Part shown: positions 9,347 to 18,906 of the stretch, piece after piece
How positions within the stretch are numbered: the first letter of the stretch is position 1
Layout of the letters: each line of letters starts with the position of its first letter
Notes under the pieces: model-generated
Databases searched by the model: none
Told to the model about the DNA's origin: nothing
What the model saw: the letters and a program-made list of their open reading frames with translations, nothing else
Translations under genes and position numbers: made by a program
NCBI RefSeq assembly: GCF_023050945.1
Contig: NZ_JALKIM010000011.1
Coordinates: forward strand, 20,436 to 84,435
Direction: 5' to 3'
From: Anaerobiospirillum sp. NML120448
Lineage (GTDB): Bacteria; Pseudomonadota; Gammaproteobacteria; Enterobacterales; Succinivibrionaceae
DNA length: 64,000 bases

Positions 9347-10888
9347 ATGTCTAAATGGACTCAAGAATTTAAGTACAACTTACCAAGGGCCTACGTCGAA
9401 AATAACGAGACTAGTCCTCTTTACCTTCGTTATCTTTTAACCTCCAAGGGCTTTGCTTGCCCTGACTTTTCCCAAGGAAATTGCCTTGAAATTGGCACAG
9501 GTAATGGCGTTGGTTTTAGCGTTAAAACAATGTGCTCTACCGCTCACTGGAAGGGCCTTGAATTTAACCCAACTCTAGTTAACAAAACTTTAAGAAGAGC
9601 CAAGCAATGCCATATTAAGTTGGACTTAACTTCTGATGATTTAGCTTCCTTTGTTAAACGTCCTGATTTACCAAAATTCGACTTAATTTGCGTTGATTTT
9701 GTTTGGTCATGGATCAGCAAAGAAGATCAAGAGCTCATTATTGACTTAGTTAAGAACAACCTTAATGAAGGTGGTGTTTTCTACGTCTCTTATAACTGTA
9801 CTACTGGTATGACTAACTTCGAGTCCGTACGTGACTTAATGAAGCTTTATGATACCAACAAGCACAATAACTCAGTTAGCAATAAAGATAAGGTACTCAG
9901 CATTAGTAAGTTCCTCTATCCTATTATGGAGCTTAACCCATGCTACGTTATTGCTCAGCCAGACTTTGCTCAACGTATCCAGCAAGCTTGCTTTGCTCCA
10001 GATCAGTTCTTAAGTGAGAACATCAATACTTATTGGCATATGGAGCATTTTAGTGAACTTGCCAAGCGCTTAGATCGTGCTGATATGGGCTTTGTATGTT
10101 CTGCTAATGGTGCCGATCATTTAGACCATATTAATTTAACTCAAGAGCAAATTGAGTTCTTACAGCCTTTATTAGGCACTTCCTTATATGAAGAGTGCCA
10201 TGATTTCATGGTTGATCAGCGCTATCGCTATGATGTCTTTATTAAAGGTGCTGTACCTCTTAATACTAATGAGTTCTTGGACGAGTTTGCCTCACAAAAT
10301 ATCGTTATGATTACCAATGCAGCTAACTTTGACTATAAGTTAGCAGGCAATAATGGTGAGGTTGAGCTACCACGTGAGCTTTATGAGCCATTAATTGCTC
10401 TTCTATCTGATAATCAAAGCCATAACATAGGCATGCTTATCAACACTATTCTCAGTGAGCGTAGTGATATTGAAACTAGTGATCTTATTGCAGCCATCAA
10501 CACTTTAGTGTTCTCTGGTATTTGCTCAGTAGCTGCACATAATGAAGAAATTAGCCCAGAATGCTTAGAGCAGAACCTACGTATGAACTTAAACATCATT
10601 AATAGCTTTAGTGATAATGATAATATTTTCGTAGGCTCTCCTTTGCTCCAAAGTCCTGTAGCATTGCCTGCAATTGATGCCCACATGCTACGCATCTTTG
10701 TTAATACCCCAGACTGCACTGATCTCCACTTAGTTGAGGGTCTATTACAATTATGCGTCTCTGGTCAGATTTCTCTAAACAGTGATGGTCAGCTTAATGA
10801 TGAGCAAATTATCAAGGCTACTACTGAATGTGTAGCAGCCTTCTTAAGCCAGTCATTACCACTTTATAGCAAGCTCTTAATTGTTTAA
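9347..10888 (+). CDS. Class I SAM methyltransferase with methyltransferase-regulatory domain (copy 2)
   Basis: This 513-residue paralogue of the preceding gene aligns along its whole length. It shares motif I (CLEIGTGNGVG), WKGLEFNPTLV after it, FDLICVDFVWSWIS at the motif-IV position and GGVFYVSYNCTTGM. The C-terminal half carries the regulatory-type domain and both proteins end in a similar way (PLYKNLMII and PLYSKLLIV). Divergence between the copies is substantial, including loss of the HG in the motif-IV segment, so the duplication is old and the two probably modify different targets. No ribosome-binding site stands out before ATG 9347, but the start matches copy 1. Confidence 0.8.
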   Translation: MSKWTQEFKYNLPRAYVENNETSPLYLRYLLTSKGFACPDFSQGNCLEIGTGNGVGFSVKTMCSTAHWKGLEFNPTLVNKTLRRAKQCHIKLDLTSDDLASFVKRPDLPKFDLICVDFVWSWISKEDQELIIDLVKNNLNEGGVFYVSYNCTTGMTNFESVRDLMKLYDTNKHNNSVSNKDKVLSISKFLYPIMELNPCYVIAQPDFAQRIQQACFAPDQFLSENINTYWHMEHFSELAKRLDRADMGFVCSANGADHLDHINLTQEQIEFLQPLLGTSLYEECHDFMVDQRYRYDVFIKGAVPLNTNEFLDEFASQNIVMITNAANFDYKLAGNNGEVELPRELYEPLIALLSDNQSHNIGMLINTILSERSDIETSDLIAAINTLVFSGICSVAAHNEEISPECLEQNLRMNLNIINSFSDNDNIFVGSPLLQSPVALPAIDAHMLRIFVNTPDCTDLHLVEGLLQLCVSGQISLNSDGQLNDEQIIKATTECVAAFLSQSLPLYSKLLIV

Positions 10889-11320
10889 TACACCGCTAAA
10901 CACTATTAAGCTATTGCTAAAACTAGCCCACAAGGTCTAGCTAGCCCCATAGGCGGCAATCTCATGAGGTCAGATCACGCAACACTAGTGCTCTGACCTT
11001 CAAAGCAATAGCCTCTTATAGGCCTTTTATGGGCTTTTTAAAAGCTTTTAGGAGCCTTTTGGGCTAGGCTCAAAGTTTACTTTGCCCTAAAAGCCCAAAC
11101 CAAGCTCCATAGCTGTCCTCTTTAGCAAATCTTCTGCGTTTTGTTAAAAGACAGCTTTTTTATTGCCAACTTATAAAAACTTCCTTGTAAACAACCATGT
11201 ATGGATCAATAATATAACAGAAGATACATTATCCTTATTTATAGCAAAATTTTGCGGAAAACTTACTCTCTATAAATAAGATTTAATATTCAAACAATTG
11301 ACATTGGGAGAGAATTCAAT
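10889..11320. other. Gene-free stretch before the Gabija module
   Basis: Holds an inverted repeat (AGGTCAGA 10967-10974 with TCTGACCT 10992-10999) that lacks a T-tract, and the terminator at 11111-11162. The AT-rich last 150 bases should hold the promoter of the defence genes. Confidence 0.55.
11111..11162 (+). terminator. Terminator upstream of the Gabija module
   Basis: AGCTGTC (11111-11117) pairs with GACAGCT (11150-11156), followed by a run of Ts to 11161. It insulates the defence genes from the methyltransferase transcript. Confidence 0.6.
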
Positions 11321-13384
11321 ATGTATATTAAGCAAATTCTTATTTCAGGCTTTCGTAATTTTAAGAATGCTATTATCCCATTCCATGAAGGAGTTAATGT
11401 AATTATTGGACATAATAATACAGGCAAAAGCAACTTATTGCGTGCTTTAGCTATTGTTCTTGGACAGATTGATGCACGTAAATTAAATGTTAGTGACTTA
11501 TTTTACGAAACAGATGAGTCTGTGCTTAAAAAGCAGTCACCTCGCATCAAAATAGAAATTACATTAGGCATAAAAGAGAATGAAGCGACTAACAAAAGCG
11601 AAATGGCTGTGTTTTTTGAATGTTTTACCGACCTTAATCTTTTAAACGAGGCAGTATTACGATATGAATTTAAATTGTCTCCAGAACAAGAAGAGCAAAA
11701 TTATATAAATGATGTTAGTAAAGCAACATCACATAAAGAAATATGGAATATCATAGAGCGAGATTATATAAGATTCTATAAAGCCATTCGTTCTGGTGGT
11801 GCAAAAGAACAATCTGAAGTTAAAGTTAGTGATGTTTTAGATAAGATTGACTTGCAGTTTCTTGACGCAATACGTGATGTAAGTCGTGAACTATATGCTG
11901 GTTATAACCCACTTCTCAAGACAGTGTTAAATTACTTTATTGATTACCAATTCAATGTAGGTGATAACAACGATAAGGTAAATGAATTAAGGAATACTTT
12001 TTCCAAAACATCTAAAGATCTTATTGAAAACTTAAAGGCAAGATTAGAAGACGGCAAAAATTTATTTTTGAAGTATGCAATTGATGCAGGTGCTACATTT
12101 AACGGTGCAAAACCAGATTTTGATGGAGAGTTGACCGAAAATGATATGTTTGCAGCACTAAGAATGATTATTAAACATGATAATGGTGTAGAGATCCCTG
12201 CAACATATAATGGATTAGGTTATAACAATCTAATCTATATGTCACTCTTAATTGCAAAAATGCAGTCAGACAGTAGCCATGCTTACATGAGAAACAGCGC
12301 CAAGGTCATGTCTTTCCTTGCTATAGATGAATGTGAAGCTCACTTACATCCTGCAATGCAGTACAAGTTCCTAAAATTCTTGAAAGAAAACCATGCCAAC
12401 GGCCAAGTTAATCAGATATTCATCACTACACATTCCCCTCAGCTAGTCTCAGCTGTAAATATCGATGATTTAATATGTGTAACTTCTACTAAATTGGGAG
12501 AAGTAAATGTTGGCTACCCTCGTACCATTTATAACACAAATAATAAAGCTGATTTTGATTCCAAACAATATGTCACTAGATTCCTTGATGCGACAAGGGC
12601 TGATATGTTCTTTGCAAAAAAGTTAATATTTGTTGAAGGACTAGCTGAACAGTTATTAATTCCAGTTTTTGCCAAATATTTAAATATTGACCTTACTGAT
12701 AAGCATGTATTGGTAGTAAACATGGGAGGAACTTATTATCATCACTTCCTAAAAATGTTTGACACGCTCAAGCCTTTTACAATCAATAAGAAAATAGCCT
12801 GCTTGATCGATATTGATCCTTGTAAAAAAGAGAAAGGATCCAATTCAAAGTTTAAAGCTTGTTATCCTTATGAGGTTAATTTAAATAACAGCTCAACTAG
12901 CAGTTCTACTGAATTTGAGTTCACCCATCATGGCGATTATGAGTTGATCTGCTATGAAAAACACCATAACATCAGATACTTCCGACAAGATAAAAAATAT
13001 GGTAAAACGCTAGAGTATGAAATCATGCGTGAAAATCCAAATTGCAAATTACTTATTACTGAATCCCTATCAAATTCCAATTTATTGTCTAAAATGATTG
13101 TTGAAGATGATTGGAGAAATATTATAAGTTTGCTTGACAATAAAAAAGGTCGTGAATTTGAAATTATAAAGTCAGCAATACAAGCATCTGACTGGTCCGA
13201 TCAAGAAAAGCGTGCCGCCTTGATAGCATCTGTTTATTTGAAGTCCCTTGAAAACTCAAAGGGTAACATTGCTTTAGAGCTAAGCGTAGCACTTATGGCT
13301 AATCTAGAAAAGCCTAATGGTGATAGAGTAATTTTTCATGTACCTAAATATATTGAAGAGGCATTAAATTGGCTAAAAGAATAA
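11321..13384 (+). CDS. gajA: Gabija GajA-type nuclease: OLD-family AAA ATPase with TOPRIM domain
   Basis: The 687-residue product has an ABC-type ATPase half. Walker A is GHNNTGKSNLL near residue 30, the Walker B region is LAIDECEAHLHPAMQ near 334, and the H-loop is TTHSPQL. A TOPRIM nuclease half follows, with FVEGLAEQ near 435 and CLIDIDPCKK near 492. An OLD nuclease followed directly by a UvrD-like helicase is the defining pair of Gabija anti-phage systems (class 2 OLD). In the studied system GajA is a sequence-specific nickase held back by nucleotides and released when phage replication depletes them. The protein is about 100 residues longer than the well-studied Bacillus GajA, mostly at the C-terminus. 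GGGAGAG lies upstream of ATG 11321. The gene is visibly AT-richer than its left neighbours, which fits horizontal acquisition. Confidence 0.88.
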   Translation: MYIKQILISGFRNFKNAIIPFHEGVNVIIGHNNTGKSNLLRALAIVLGQIDARKLNVSDLFYETDESVLKKQSPRIKIEITLGIKENEATNKSEMAVFFECFTDLNLLNEAVLRYEFKLSPEQEEQNYINDVSKATSHKEIWNIIERDYIRFYKAIRSGGAKEQSEVKVSDVLDKIDLQFLDAIRDVSRELYAGYNPLLKTVLNYFIDYQFNVGDNNDKVNELRNTFSKTSKDLIENLKARLEDGKNLFLKYAIDAGATFNGAKPDFDGELTENDMFAALRMIIKHDNGVEIPATYNGLGYNNLIYMSLLIAKMQSDSSHAYMRNSAKVMSFLAIDECEAHLHPAMQYKFLKFLKENHANGQVNQIFITTHSPQLVSAVNIDDLICVTSTKLGEVNVGYPRTIYNTNNKADFDSKQYVTRFLDATRADMFFAKKLIFVEGLAEQLLIPVFAKYLNIDLTDKHVLVVNMGGTYYHHFLKMFDTLKPFTINKKIACLIDIDPCKKEKGSNSKFKACYPYEVNLNNSSTSSSTEFEFTHHGDYELICYEKHHNIRYFRQDKKYGKTLEYEIMRENPNCKLLITESLSNSNLLSKMIVEDDWRNIISLLDNKKGREFEIIKSAIQASDWSDQEKRAALIASVYLKSLENSKGNIALELSVALMANLEKPNGDRVIFHVPKYIEEALNWLKE

Positions 13385-14871
13385 CATCTTCAGACAGCTT
13401 ACCTATTGACGAGTCATTTAAATTAAGCGCTGGCCCAGGCGCTGGAAAGACTCATTGGTTAGTCAATCACATAAAAGATGTAGTATCAAAAAGTATCAAG
13501 CTTGATGTAGCTCGGAAAATAGCTTGTATCACTTATAGCAATGTAGCTGTAAATACCCTAAATTCACGCATTAATATTGGATCAGATATTATTGAAGTTT
13601 GTACCATCCATAGCTTCTTGTATAAGAATATTTTTAAACCTTATGTTCATCTAATAGCTGAAGAAAAAAAGATTCATCTAGATAAACTTACACTTGTTGA
13701 AGACATTTTTTCGAATAAAAAGTCAAATCTCGATAATGCACGATCTCAAGAGACTTTGAAAAAGTATAGAGAACTAGGATATATTTCATTTAATGATTTG
13801 TTGACTTTATCTACATATTTACTTGAAAAATATCCAAATTTGTATCTATTGATGAGTATCAAATATCCATATATCTTCATTGATGAGTTCCAAGATACTT
13901 CCCCTATGCTTATTCAAATCCTTACTACATTAAGTAATTATGGTGTAGTTATAGGCGTTGTTGGTGATAAAGAACAGACTATATATGAATTTACTGGCGT
14001 TCAGCCAGATCAATTTGATAAATTTTCAATACAAGGGATGAAAGAGTATGAAATTCATGAAAATAGACGTAGCACTAAGCCAATTGTAGAATTGCTTAAT
14101 ACTATGAGAACTGACTTTAAACAAAAGTGCCTGAATGAAGCAGAAGGTATGGTTCCAGAACTAATCATAGGTGATAAGAATCAATGCTATGAATATTGCT
14201 TAAGAAAGTGTGCAAATGAAAATGTTCAAGTGTTGGCCTTTACAAATCAAACAGTCAACTCTATGAGACCAGATGCCTCTAAACATAACAGTTCTAGAAA
14301 ATTAAACTTCGATTTCGATAATGATACTTTGCGCAAGCTTTATTTAATTACTTGGATAAAGGCAATAGAATACGCCCGAATGAATGACGTAACAAACACC
14401 TTATCTCAGTTAAAAGTCTTTAAACAAGACCAAACTGACATTAAGGCCAAACTAATCATGCTATTACAAAACTATCACTGCTACAGTAAAGGAAATGTTT
14501 TGGATTTATACATGTTTCTGGTTAATTATATCGGGTTCTATATCCCTGAAATATTTGACTCATCTACTATGGGATCTTATATGAATTACTCGTATAGTGA
14601 AGCTGCTTTGGGTATAACAATAGCCGATCCTAAAAGTATATATAAGACTATCCATAAGTCAAAAGGGGAAGAGTATGACAATGTTTTACTCGTTCTTTCT
14701 AACGAGCAAGATCTTAAATTTTTAACACAAAGTCGAGTCAACTATAGATTATATTATGTAGCAGCTAGTAGAGCTAAAAAACGATTATTTATCAATGTCC
14801 CTACATTAGATGATGAGTCACTGTATAATGAACTTTGCCGTATACCAATTAATATACTCTCCTACAATTAA
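13369..14871 (+). CDS. gajB: Gabija GajB-type UvrD/PcrA-like helicase
   Basis: This 500-residue superfamily 1A helicase has all main motifs: Walker A AGPGAGKTH (about residue 22), motif II FIDEFQDTSP (172), motif III VVGDKEQTIYEFTG, motif IV HENRRSTKP, motif V IHKSKGEEYDNV (429) and motif VI YVAASRAKKRL. The start is TTG 13369, 16 bases inside the end of the preceding gene. GAAGAGG is placed correctly upstream, and no other start leaves the Walker A motif intact. The overlap implies translational coupling. In Gabija, GajB is the partner that joins the GajA tetramer and responds to DNA ends. The length is that of known GajB. Confidence 0.87.
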   Translation: MAKRITSSDSLPIDESFKLSAGPGAGKTHWLVNHIKDVVSKSIKLDVARKIACITYSNVAVNTLNSRINIGSDIIEVCTIHSFLYKNIFKPYVHLIAEEKKIHLDKLTLVEDIFSNKKSNLDNARSQETLKKYRELGYISFNDLLTLSTYLLEKYPNLYLLMSIKYPYIFIDEFQDTSPMLIQILTTLSNYGVVIGVVGDKEQTIYEFTGVQPDQFDKFSIQGMKEYEIHENRRSTKPIVELLNTMRTDFKQKCLNEAEGMVPELIIGDKNQCYEYCLRKCANENVQVLAFTNQTVNSMRPDASKHNSSRKLNFDFDNDTLRKLYLITWIKAIEYARMNDVTNTLSQLKVFKQDQTDIKAKLIMLLQNYHCYSKGNVLDLYMFLVNYIGFYIPEIFDSSTMGSYMNYSYSEAALGITIADPKSIYKTIHKSKGEEYDNVLLVLSNEQDLKFLTQSRVNYRLYYVAASRAKKRLFINVPTLDDESLYNELCRIPINILSYN

Positions 14872-14982
14872 CCACTATCTTATCATTTTGCATAAATATA
14901 GCTCTAGCCTAACAATACCGATGTAATAGCGCTCTAGCTAATTGATAGTTGCTATATTTATCCAGCTAATGGTAAGAAGAAG

Positions 14983-15012
14983 CCTCACTAAATTGTGTGA
15001 TCTTTAGTGAGG
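14983..15012. terminator. Hairpin after the Gabija module
   Basis: CCTCACTAAA (14983-14992) and TTTAGTGAGG (15003-15012) form a perfect 10-bp stem. The following TATACTTG is a poor T-tract, so termination efficiency is uncertain. Confidence 0.5.
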
Positions 15013-15321
15013 TATACTTGTGTCTAAATTTAAATCTGTTTGCGAAGCTCTAAACAGCCCCAACCTTCATAGCCACGGTAAACCAGCTCAAGCTACCTTA
15101 CCTTATACAGGAACTAGGTAGCATAGCTTCCTTATAGTGCATAGTAATAGGCATACAACAGCCCAGGGCAATGCCCTAGAGTGCAGCGCAGTGAGTTGCA
15201 GCGCATTGCTGTGCCATACATTGCTATGCAGTGCCAGGCAAGCCAGCAAGCATTGTTGGGCTGCCTAGGGCTTTAGTTGTTTGGGGCCTTTGCCAAGGCC
15301 AGGGCTGGCTTGGCTGAGCTT
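15013..15321. other. Gene-free stretch with low-complexity GC-rich run
   Basis: From about 15160 to 15310 the sequence is built from short recurring words (GCAGCG, TGCAG, GGCAAG, TTGGCT). There is no coding signal. It separates convergent genes. Confidence 0.55.
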
Positions 15322-15362
15322 AAAATATGGGCTTACCTTGCAAGTTGTAAGGTAAGCCCTTT
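15322..15362 (-). terminator. Terminator of the α-xylosidase gene
   Basis: GGGCTTACCTT (15329-15339) and AAGGTAAGCCC (15349-15359) form a perfect 11-bp stem. Read on the minus strand it is followed by ATATTTTA. It lies 34 bases past the stop of the gene at 15396. Confidence 0.75.
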
Positions 15363-15395
15363 GCTAAGATGGGAAACTTAGCTTGTTAGAGAAGA

Positions 15396-17717
15396 TTAGA
15401 GCTCAATAGTAAAGCTACCTAATTGATTTGGCTTTACTAATACACCTAAGTCAGTACGCTCAATGGTGGCATCAGAGCTGGTGGCTACGGAAACATTACG
15501 TACTAATACGCTAATATCCTTGGCCTCACCCTCGCCTACAAAAGCGATAGTATTGCCGCAACGTGCAGCCTTTAAGGTAAATACGGTCTTACCTTGTAAG
15601 TCGGTCACTACAGCTTGAGTATCAGCACCATCTTGTAGTTCGAAGAGTTCAAACTTAGTGCCTACGTTGTACTCATAATCTGGCTTGGTATCAATAGCAC
15701 CACGAGCTAATAAGGTATTCTCACGAACATAAAGAGGTAGAGACATATAGTCATGCTTCTCATGGTAGTAAGAACCACCCTCTTTAACCTCATTAGTAAT
15801 TAAGGAAGTCCACTTGCCCTTTGGTAAGTAAACATCAACCTCACCATCTTCGCTAAATACTGGAGCCACTAAGAGGTTGCCACCCATCATGTACTGAGTT
15901 TCTAAGTGGTCGCAAACACGATCCTCGTTAAACTCTAAGGCCATGGCGCGTAACATTGGAATACCTGTTACGTGTGAGTAAGCAGCATTTTGGTAGAGGT
16001 AAGGCATTAAGTTGCACTTGAGCTTGGTAAAGAAGCGTAATACATCGCATGCCTCATCATCATAGTTCCAAGGTACACGGTAAGACTTAGAACCGTGGAG
16101 ACGGCTGTGAGAAGACAACATACCAAAGGCACACCAACGCTTGTAAATATCAGCAGGAGCAGTGTTCTCAAAGCCACCAATATCATGGCTCCAATAAGAG
16201 AAGCCAGACATGGACAAGGATAAGCCACCACGTAAGGTTTCAGCCATAGACTCGTAGTTAGCATAGCAATCACCACCCCAGTGTGCTGGGAATTGCTGAC
16301 CACCAGCCACAGCAGAGCGAGCAAATAATACGCTATTGCCTACACCAACCTTCTCCTCTAAGACCTCAAATACAGCCTTGTTGTATAAGTAGGTATAGAA
16401 GTTGTGCATCTTGATAGGATCAGAGCCGTCGTGGTAAACCACATCAGTTGGGATACGCTCACCAAAGTCAGTCTTGAAGCAGTCTACGCCCATATCAACT
16501 AAGGCACGTAATTTATCTTGGTACCACTTGGTAGCCTCTGGGTTAGTAAAGTCTACTACGCCCATACCAGCTTGCCATAAATCCCACTGCCATACATCAC
16601 CATTAGGCTTCTTTAATAAGTAGCCATGCTCCATACCTTCCTTGAATAGAGGTGATTTTTGACCAATATAAGGATTGATCCATACACAGATCTTTAAGCC
16701 CTTATCATTCTTTAAACGGTCAAGCATGCCTTGTGGATCAGGGAAGCAAGCCTTATCCCAAGTGAAGTTACACCACTCAAAGCCTTCCATCCAGAAGCAG
16801 TCAAAGTGGAAGACACGTAATGGAATATCACGTTGCGCCATACCATCGATAAAGGAGGTTACGGTTTGCTCATCGTAATTAGTGGTAAAGGAGGTGGTTA
16901 ACCATAAACCAAATGACCATGCTGGTGGTAGAGCTGGCTTGCCAGTTAAATCAGTGTACTTAACTAATACGTCTTTTGGAGTTGGGCCATCAATTACAAA
17001 GAAATCGATAGACTCACCCTCAACAGAGAACTGAACCTTAGATACCTTTTCAGTAGCAACTTCAAAAGATACTAAGCCAGGCTCGTTAACAAAAACACCA
17101 TAGCCCTTATTAGTTAAATAGAAAGGTACGTTCTTGTATGCTTGCTCAGTGCTGGTGCCGCCATCACGATTCCAAATATCAATGATTTGGCCATTTTTAA
17201 CACAGCTAGTGAAGCGTTCGCCTAAGCCATATACCAGCTCATTAACGGTAATGTCTAAACGCTGGAAGGTATAACGCTTGTCATTGTAAAGGTCAGTGGC
17301 ATAGCCAGCATTCTTAAAGTAATCAGAACCTGTAATGCGCTTGCCATCACGCAAGAAGTCCATAGACCAGGTTTTCTTGCTAAAATGTAAAGATAAAGAG
17401 CCAGATTTATACTCAATAAAGTCCTCATTATCAATAAACTCAACATCTACCTTAGATACCTTGAGCTCATGATGTGGACCATGATCTACCACGCCAATGA
17501 AGTGGCTCATCTTAACGCCAATTACACCTAAATGAGGTGAGGTAATTTCAATGGTAAACATTGCAGAGTCAAGGGTCTTTGCACGGTCATCTAAAGTTTC
17601 TTTAGTGGTAGCAAAAACAGTTAATTTACCATCTTCAAAACGGTATTGATAAACCTGCACAGGATTGATAACAGAAAGGTTCTTCTGGATTAACCAATTT
17701 CCATCACTGATCTTCAT
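15396..17717 (-). CDS. yicI: α-Xylosidase, glycoside hydrolase family 31 (YicI)
   Basis: The 773-residue protein matches E. coli YicI (772 residues) from end to end. The shared start is MKISDGNWLIQ, and it has YGLGERFT, WNRDGGTSTEQAYKN and ALPPAWSFGLWLTTSFTTN. The catalytic nucleophile aspartate is in CFKTDFGERIP (about residue 416) and the acid/base aspartate in HWGGDCYANYE (about 482). YicI removes terminal α-1,6-linked xylose, for example from isoprimeverose. There is no signal peptide, so it acts in the cytoplasm on imported oligosaccharides. GAGGAG lies 6 bases before ATG 17717. An operator-like palindrome lies 115-140 bases upstream (17833-17858). Confidence 0.96.
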   Translation of the reverse strand: MKISDGNWLIQKNLSVINPVQVYQYRFEDGKLTVFATTKETLDDRAKTLDSAMFTIEITSPHLGVIGVKMSHFIGVVDHGPHHELKVSKVDVEFIDNEDFIEYKSGSLSLHFSKKTWSMDFLRDGKRITGSDYFKNAGYATDLYNDKRYTFQRLDITVNELVYGLGERFTSCVKNGQIIDIWNRDGGTSTEQAYKNVPFYLTNKGYGVFVNEPGLVSFEVATEKVSKVQFSVEGESIDFFVIDGPTPKDVLVKYTDLTGKPALPPAWSFGLWLTTSFTTNYDEQTVTSFIDGMAQRDIPLRVFHFDCFWMEGFEWCNFTWDKACFPDPQGMLDRLKNDKGLKICVWINPYIGQKSPLFKEGMEHGYLLKKPNGDVWQWDLWQAGMGVVDFTNPEATKWYQDKLRALVDMGVDCFKTDFGERIPTDVVYHDGSDPIKMHNFYTYLYNKAVFEVLEEKVGVGNSVLFARSAVAGGQQFPAHWGGDCYANYESMAETLRGGLSLSMSGFSYWSHDIGGFENTAPADIYKRWCAFGMLSSHSRLHGSKSYRVPWNYDDEACDVLRFFTKLKCNLMPYLYQNAAYSHVTGIPMLRAMALEFNEDRVCDHLETQYMMGGNLLVAPVFSEDGEVDVYLPKGKWTSLITNEVKEGGSYYHEKHDYMSLPLYVRENTLLARGAIDTKPDYEYNVGTKFELFELQDGADTQAVVTDLQGKTVFTLKAARCGNTIAFVGEGEAKDISVLVRNVSVATSSDATIERTDLGVLVKPNQLGSFTIEL

Positions 17718-17832
17718 GGCATTCTCCTCTTTTCATAAACGTTGTATTGCAACTATAGACTTATCTCATGTCCTCACAACATGAAATACAAGCAAACACA
17801 AAGAACTTGCGCATGACAACTACAAAAGTGCG

Positions 17833-17858
17833 CATATATGTGCTCGAGCACATATATG
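17833..17858. promoter_or_regulatory. 26-bp perfect palindrome, putative LacI-family operator (site 1)
   Basis: A perfect palindrome centred on a CG step. The core TGTGCTCGAGCACA at 17839-17852 is flanked by CATATA/TATATG. It lies upstream of yicI and matches three other sites in the window at eight or more conserved core positions. A central CG is typical of LacI-family operators. The TGTG-N6-CACA spacing differs from the CRP site (TGTG-N8-CACA). Confidence 0.65.
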
Positions 17859-18825
17859 AATGCACATTTTATCTTAAATCAGCTCATTAGCCTAATATAT
17901 ACTTTAAAACTCTGCATTAGATCGCAGTTTTTTACCCCAAAAAAGCAAGTTTTTGCAAACGATTGATAGTACATGCAAACTTACATAAAAAGTACTCTAC
18001 AAATTTGATTTGCGCCCCTTGTAAATTACACTCCATTATCCTGCCCCTCAAACATACTAAGATATTGTGGCAGGTTCTCTTGAAGAGAGCTTAAATGCCA
18101 CAAATTCCCCAACTCACAACATTAATAGCCCAGCATTTTTACAGCACCGCACTCAGCACCAAGCTACTTATAGCTAATTTTATATGCTCCAATGACTTGC
18201 TCTATAAACGCCCATCTTATCTTGTGCCCATACACACAAGCAAACACACCGCTCAGCCCTTAAAACTCATGCTCCGCCTCTACTTGTTAGACCAACACTC
18301 AATTGCAACAATAGCAAAACACTCCCTACTCTTTCATCTATTACTTTGATGGCATGACAAGAACTACTAACCAGCTTTAACCTCCAGTGCTATTAGCAGC
18401 CCACTATCTTGTTTGCTCTTTTAAGCAATTACATTAAGAGCCGCTCCCTCAATAAGCATCACTATCGAGCTTGATAAGCTTTGCTAAGCTATTATGTACC
18501 TGGTAGATGGCAGCAAGGATGGCATACCCACATACTGGCTGGAACTTATCTTTTTAGTACTTGTTGTGCCTTGCATTGTCTTTTCTGGGCATATTTAGCT
18601 TGCCTTTGCTTGTGCTTGTGCTTGTGCTTGGACTGGTGTTGCTGGGCTTTACCTTACTTAGGTTAGCTTTACTTTAGGTAAGGAATGGAAATGAAAACTT
18701 AAGGGCTGAGGCTACTTAAGAGTGCTGCTAATAAAGCAGGTGCAGAGGCTTAGGCTGTGGCTGTAGCTGCGCTAGCAGCGGCAGCAGCAGCGGCAGCTGG
18801 CTGCTGTGACGGCGGGGAATGGAGA
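17859..18825. other. Gene-free stretch between yicI and the kinase-like gene
   Basis: About 1 kb with no supported gene. It contains a CTTGTG microsatellite near 18605-18635 and a GCAGCGGCAGC-type run near 18770-18810. Short open frames here have no ribosome-binding site and biased, repeat-derived composition. Confidence 0.6.
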
Positions 18826-18866
18826 TAAAAAAAGGATCACCCCTTAGAGGTGATCCTCTTTTTTTG
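18826..18866 (-). terminator. Bidirectional terminator after the kinase-like gene
   Basis: AGGATCACC (18833-18841) pairs with GGTGATCCT (18849-18857). An A-run lies on the left and a T-run on the right, so it works in both directions. It lies 41 bases past the stop of the minus-strand gene. Confidence 0.8.
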
Positions 18867-18906
18867 CCTATAGTCCCTACTTAGGACTAAGAGTAATTAC
18901 TTTTAA

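Noticed and set aside
18095..18666. Two short open frames upstream of yicI
   Set aside because: Leu/Cys-rich translations of pyrimidine-rich and CTTGTG-repeat DNA, without start signals.
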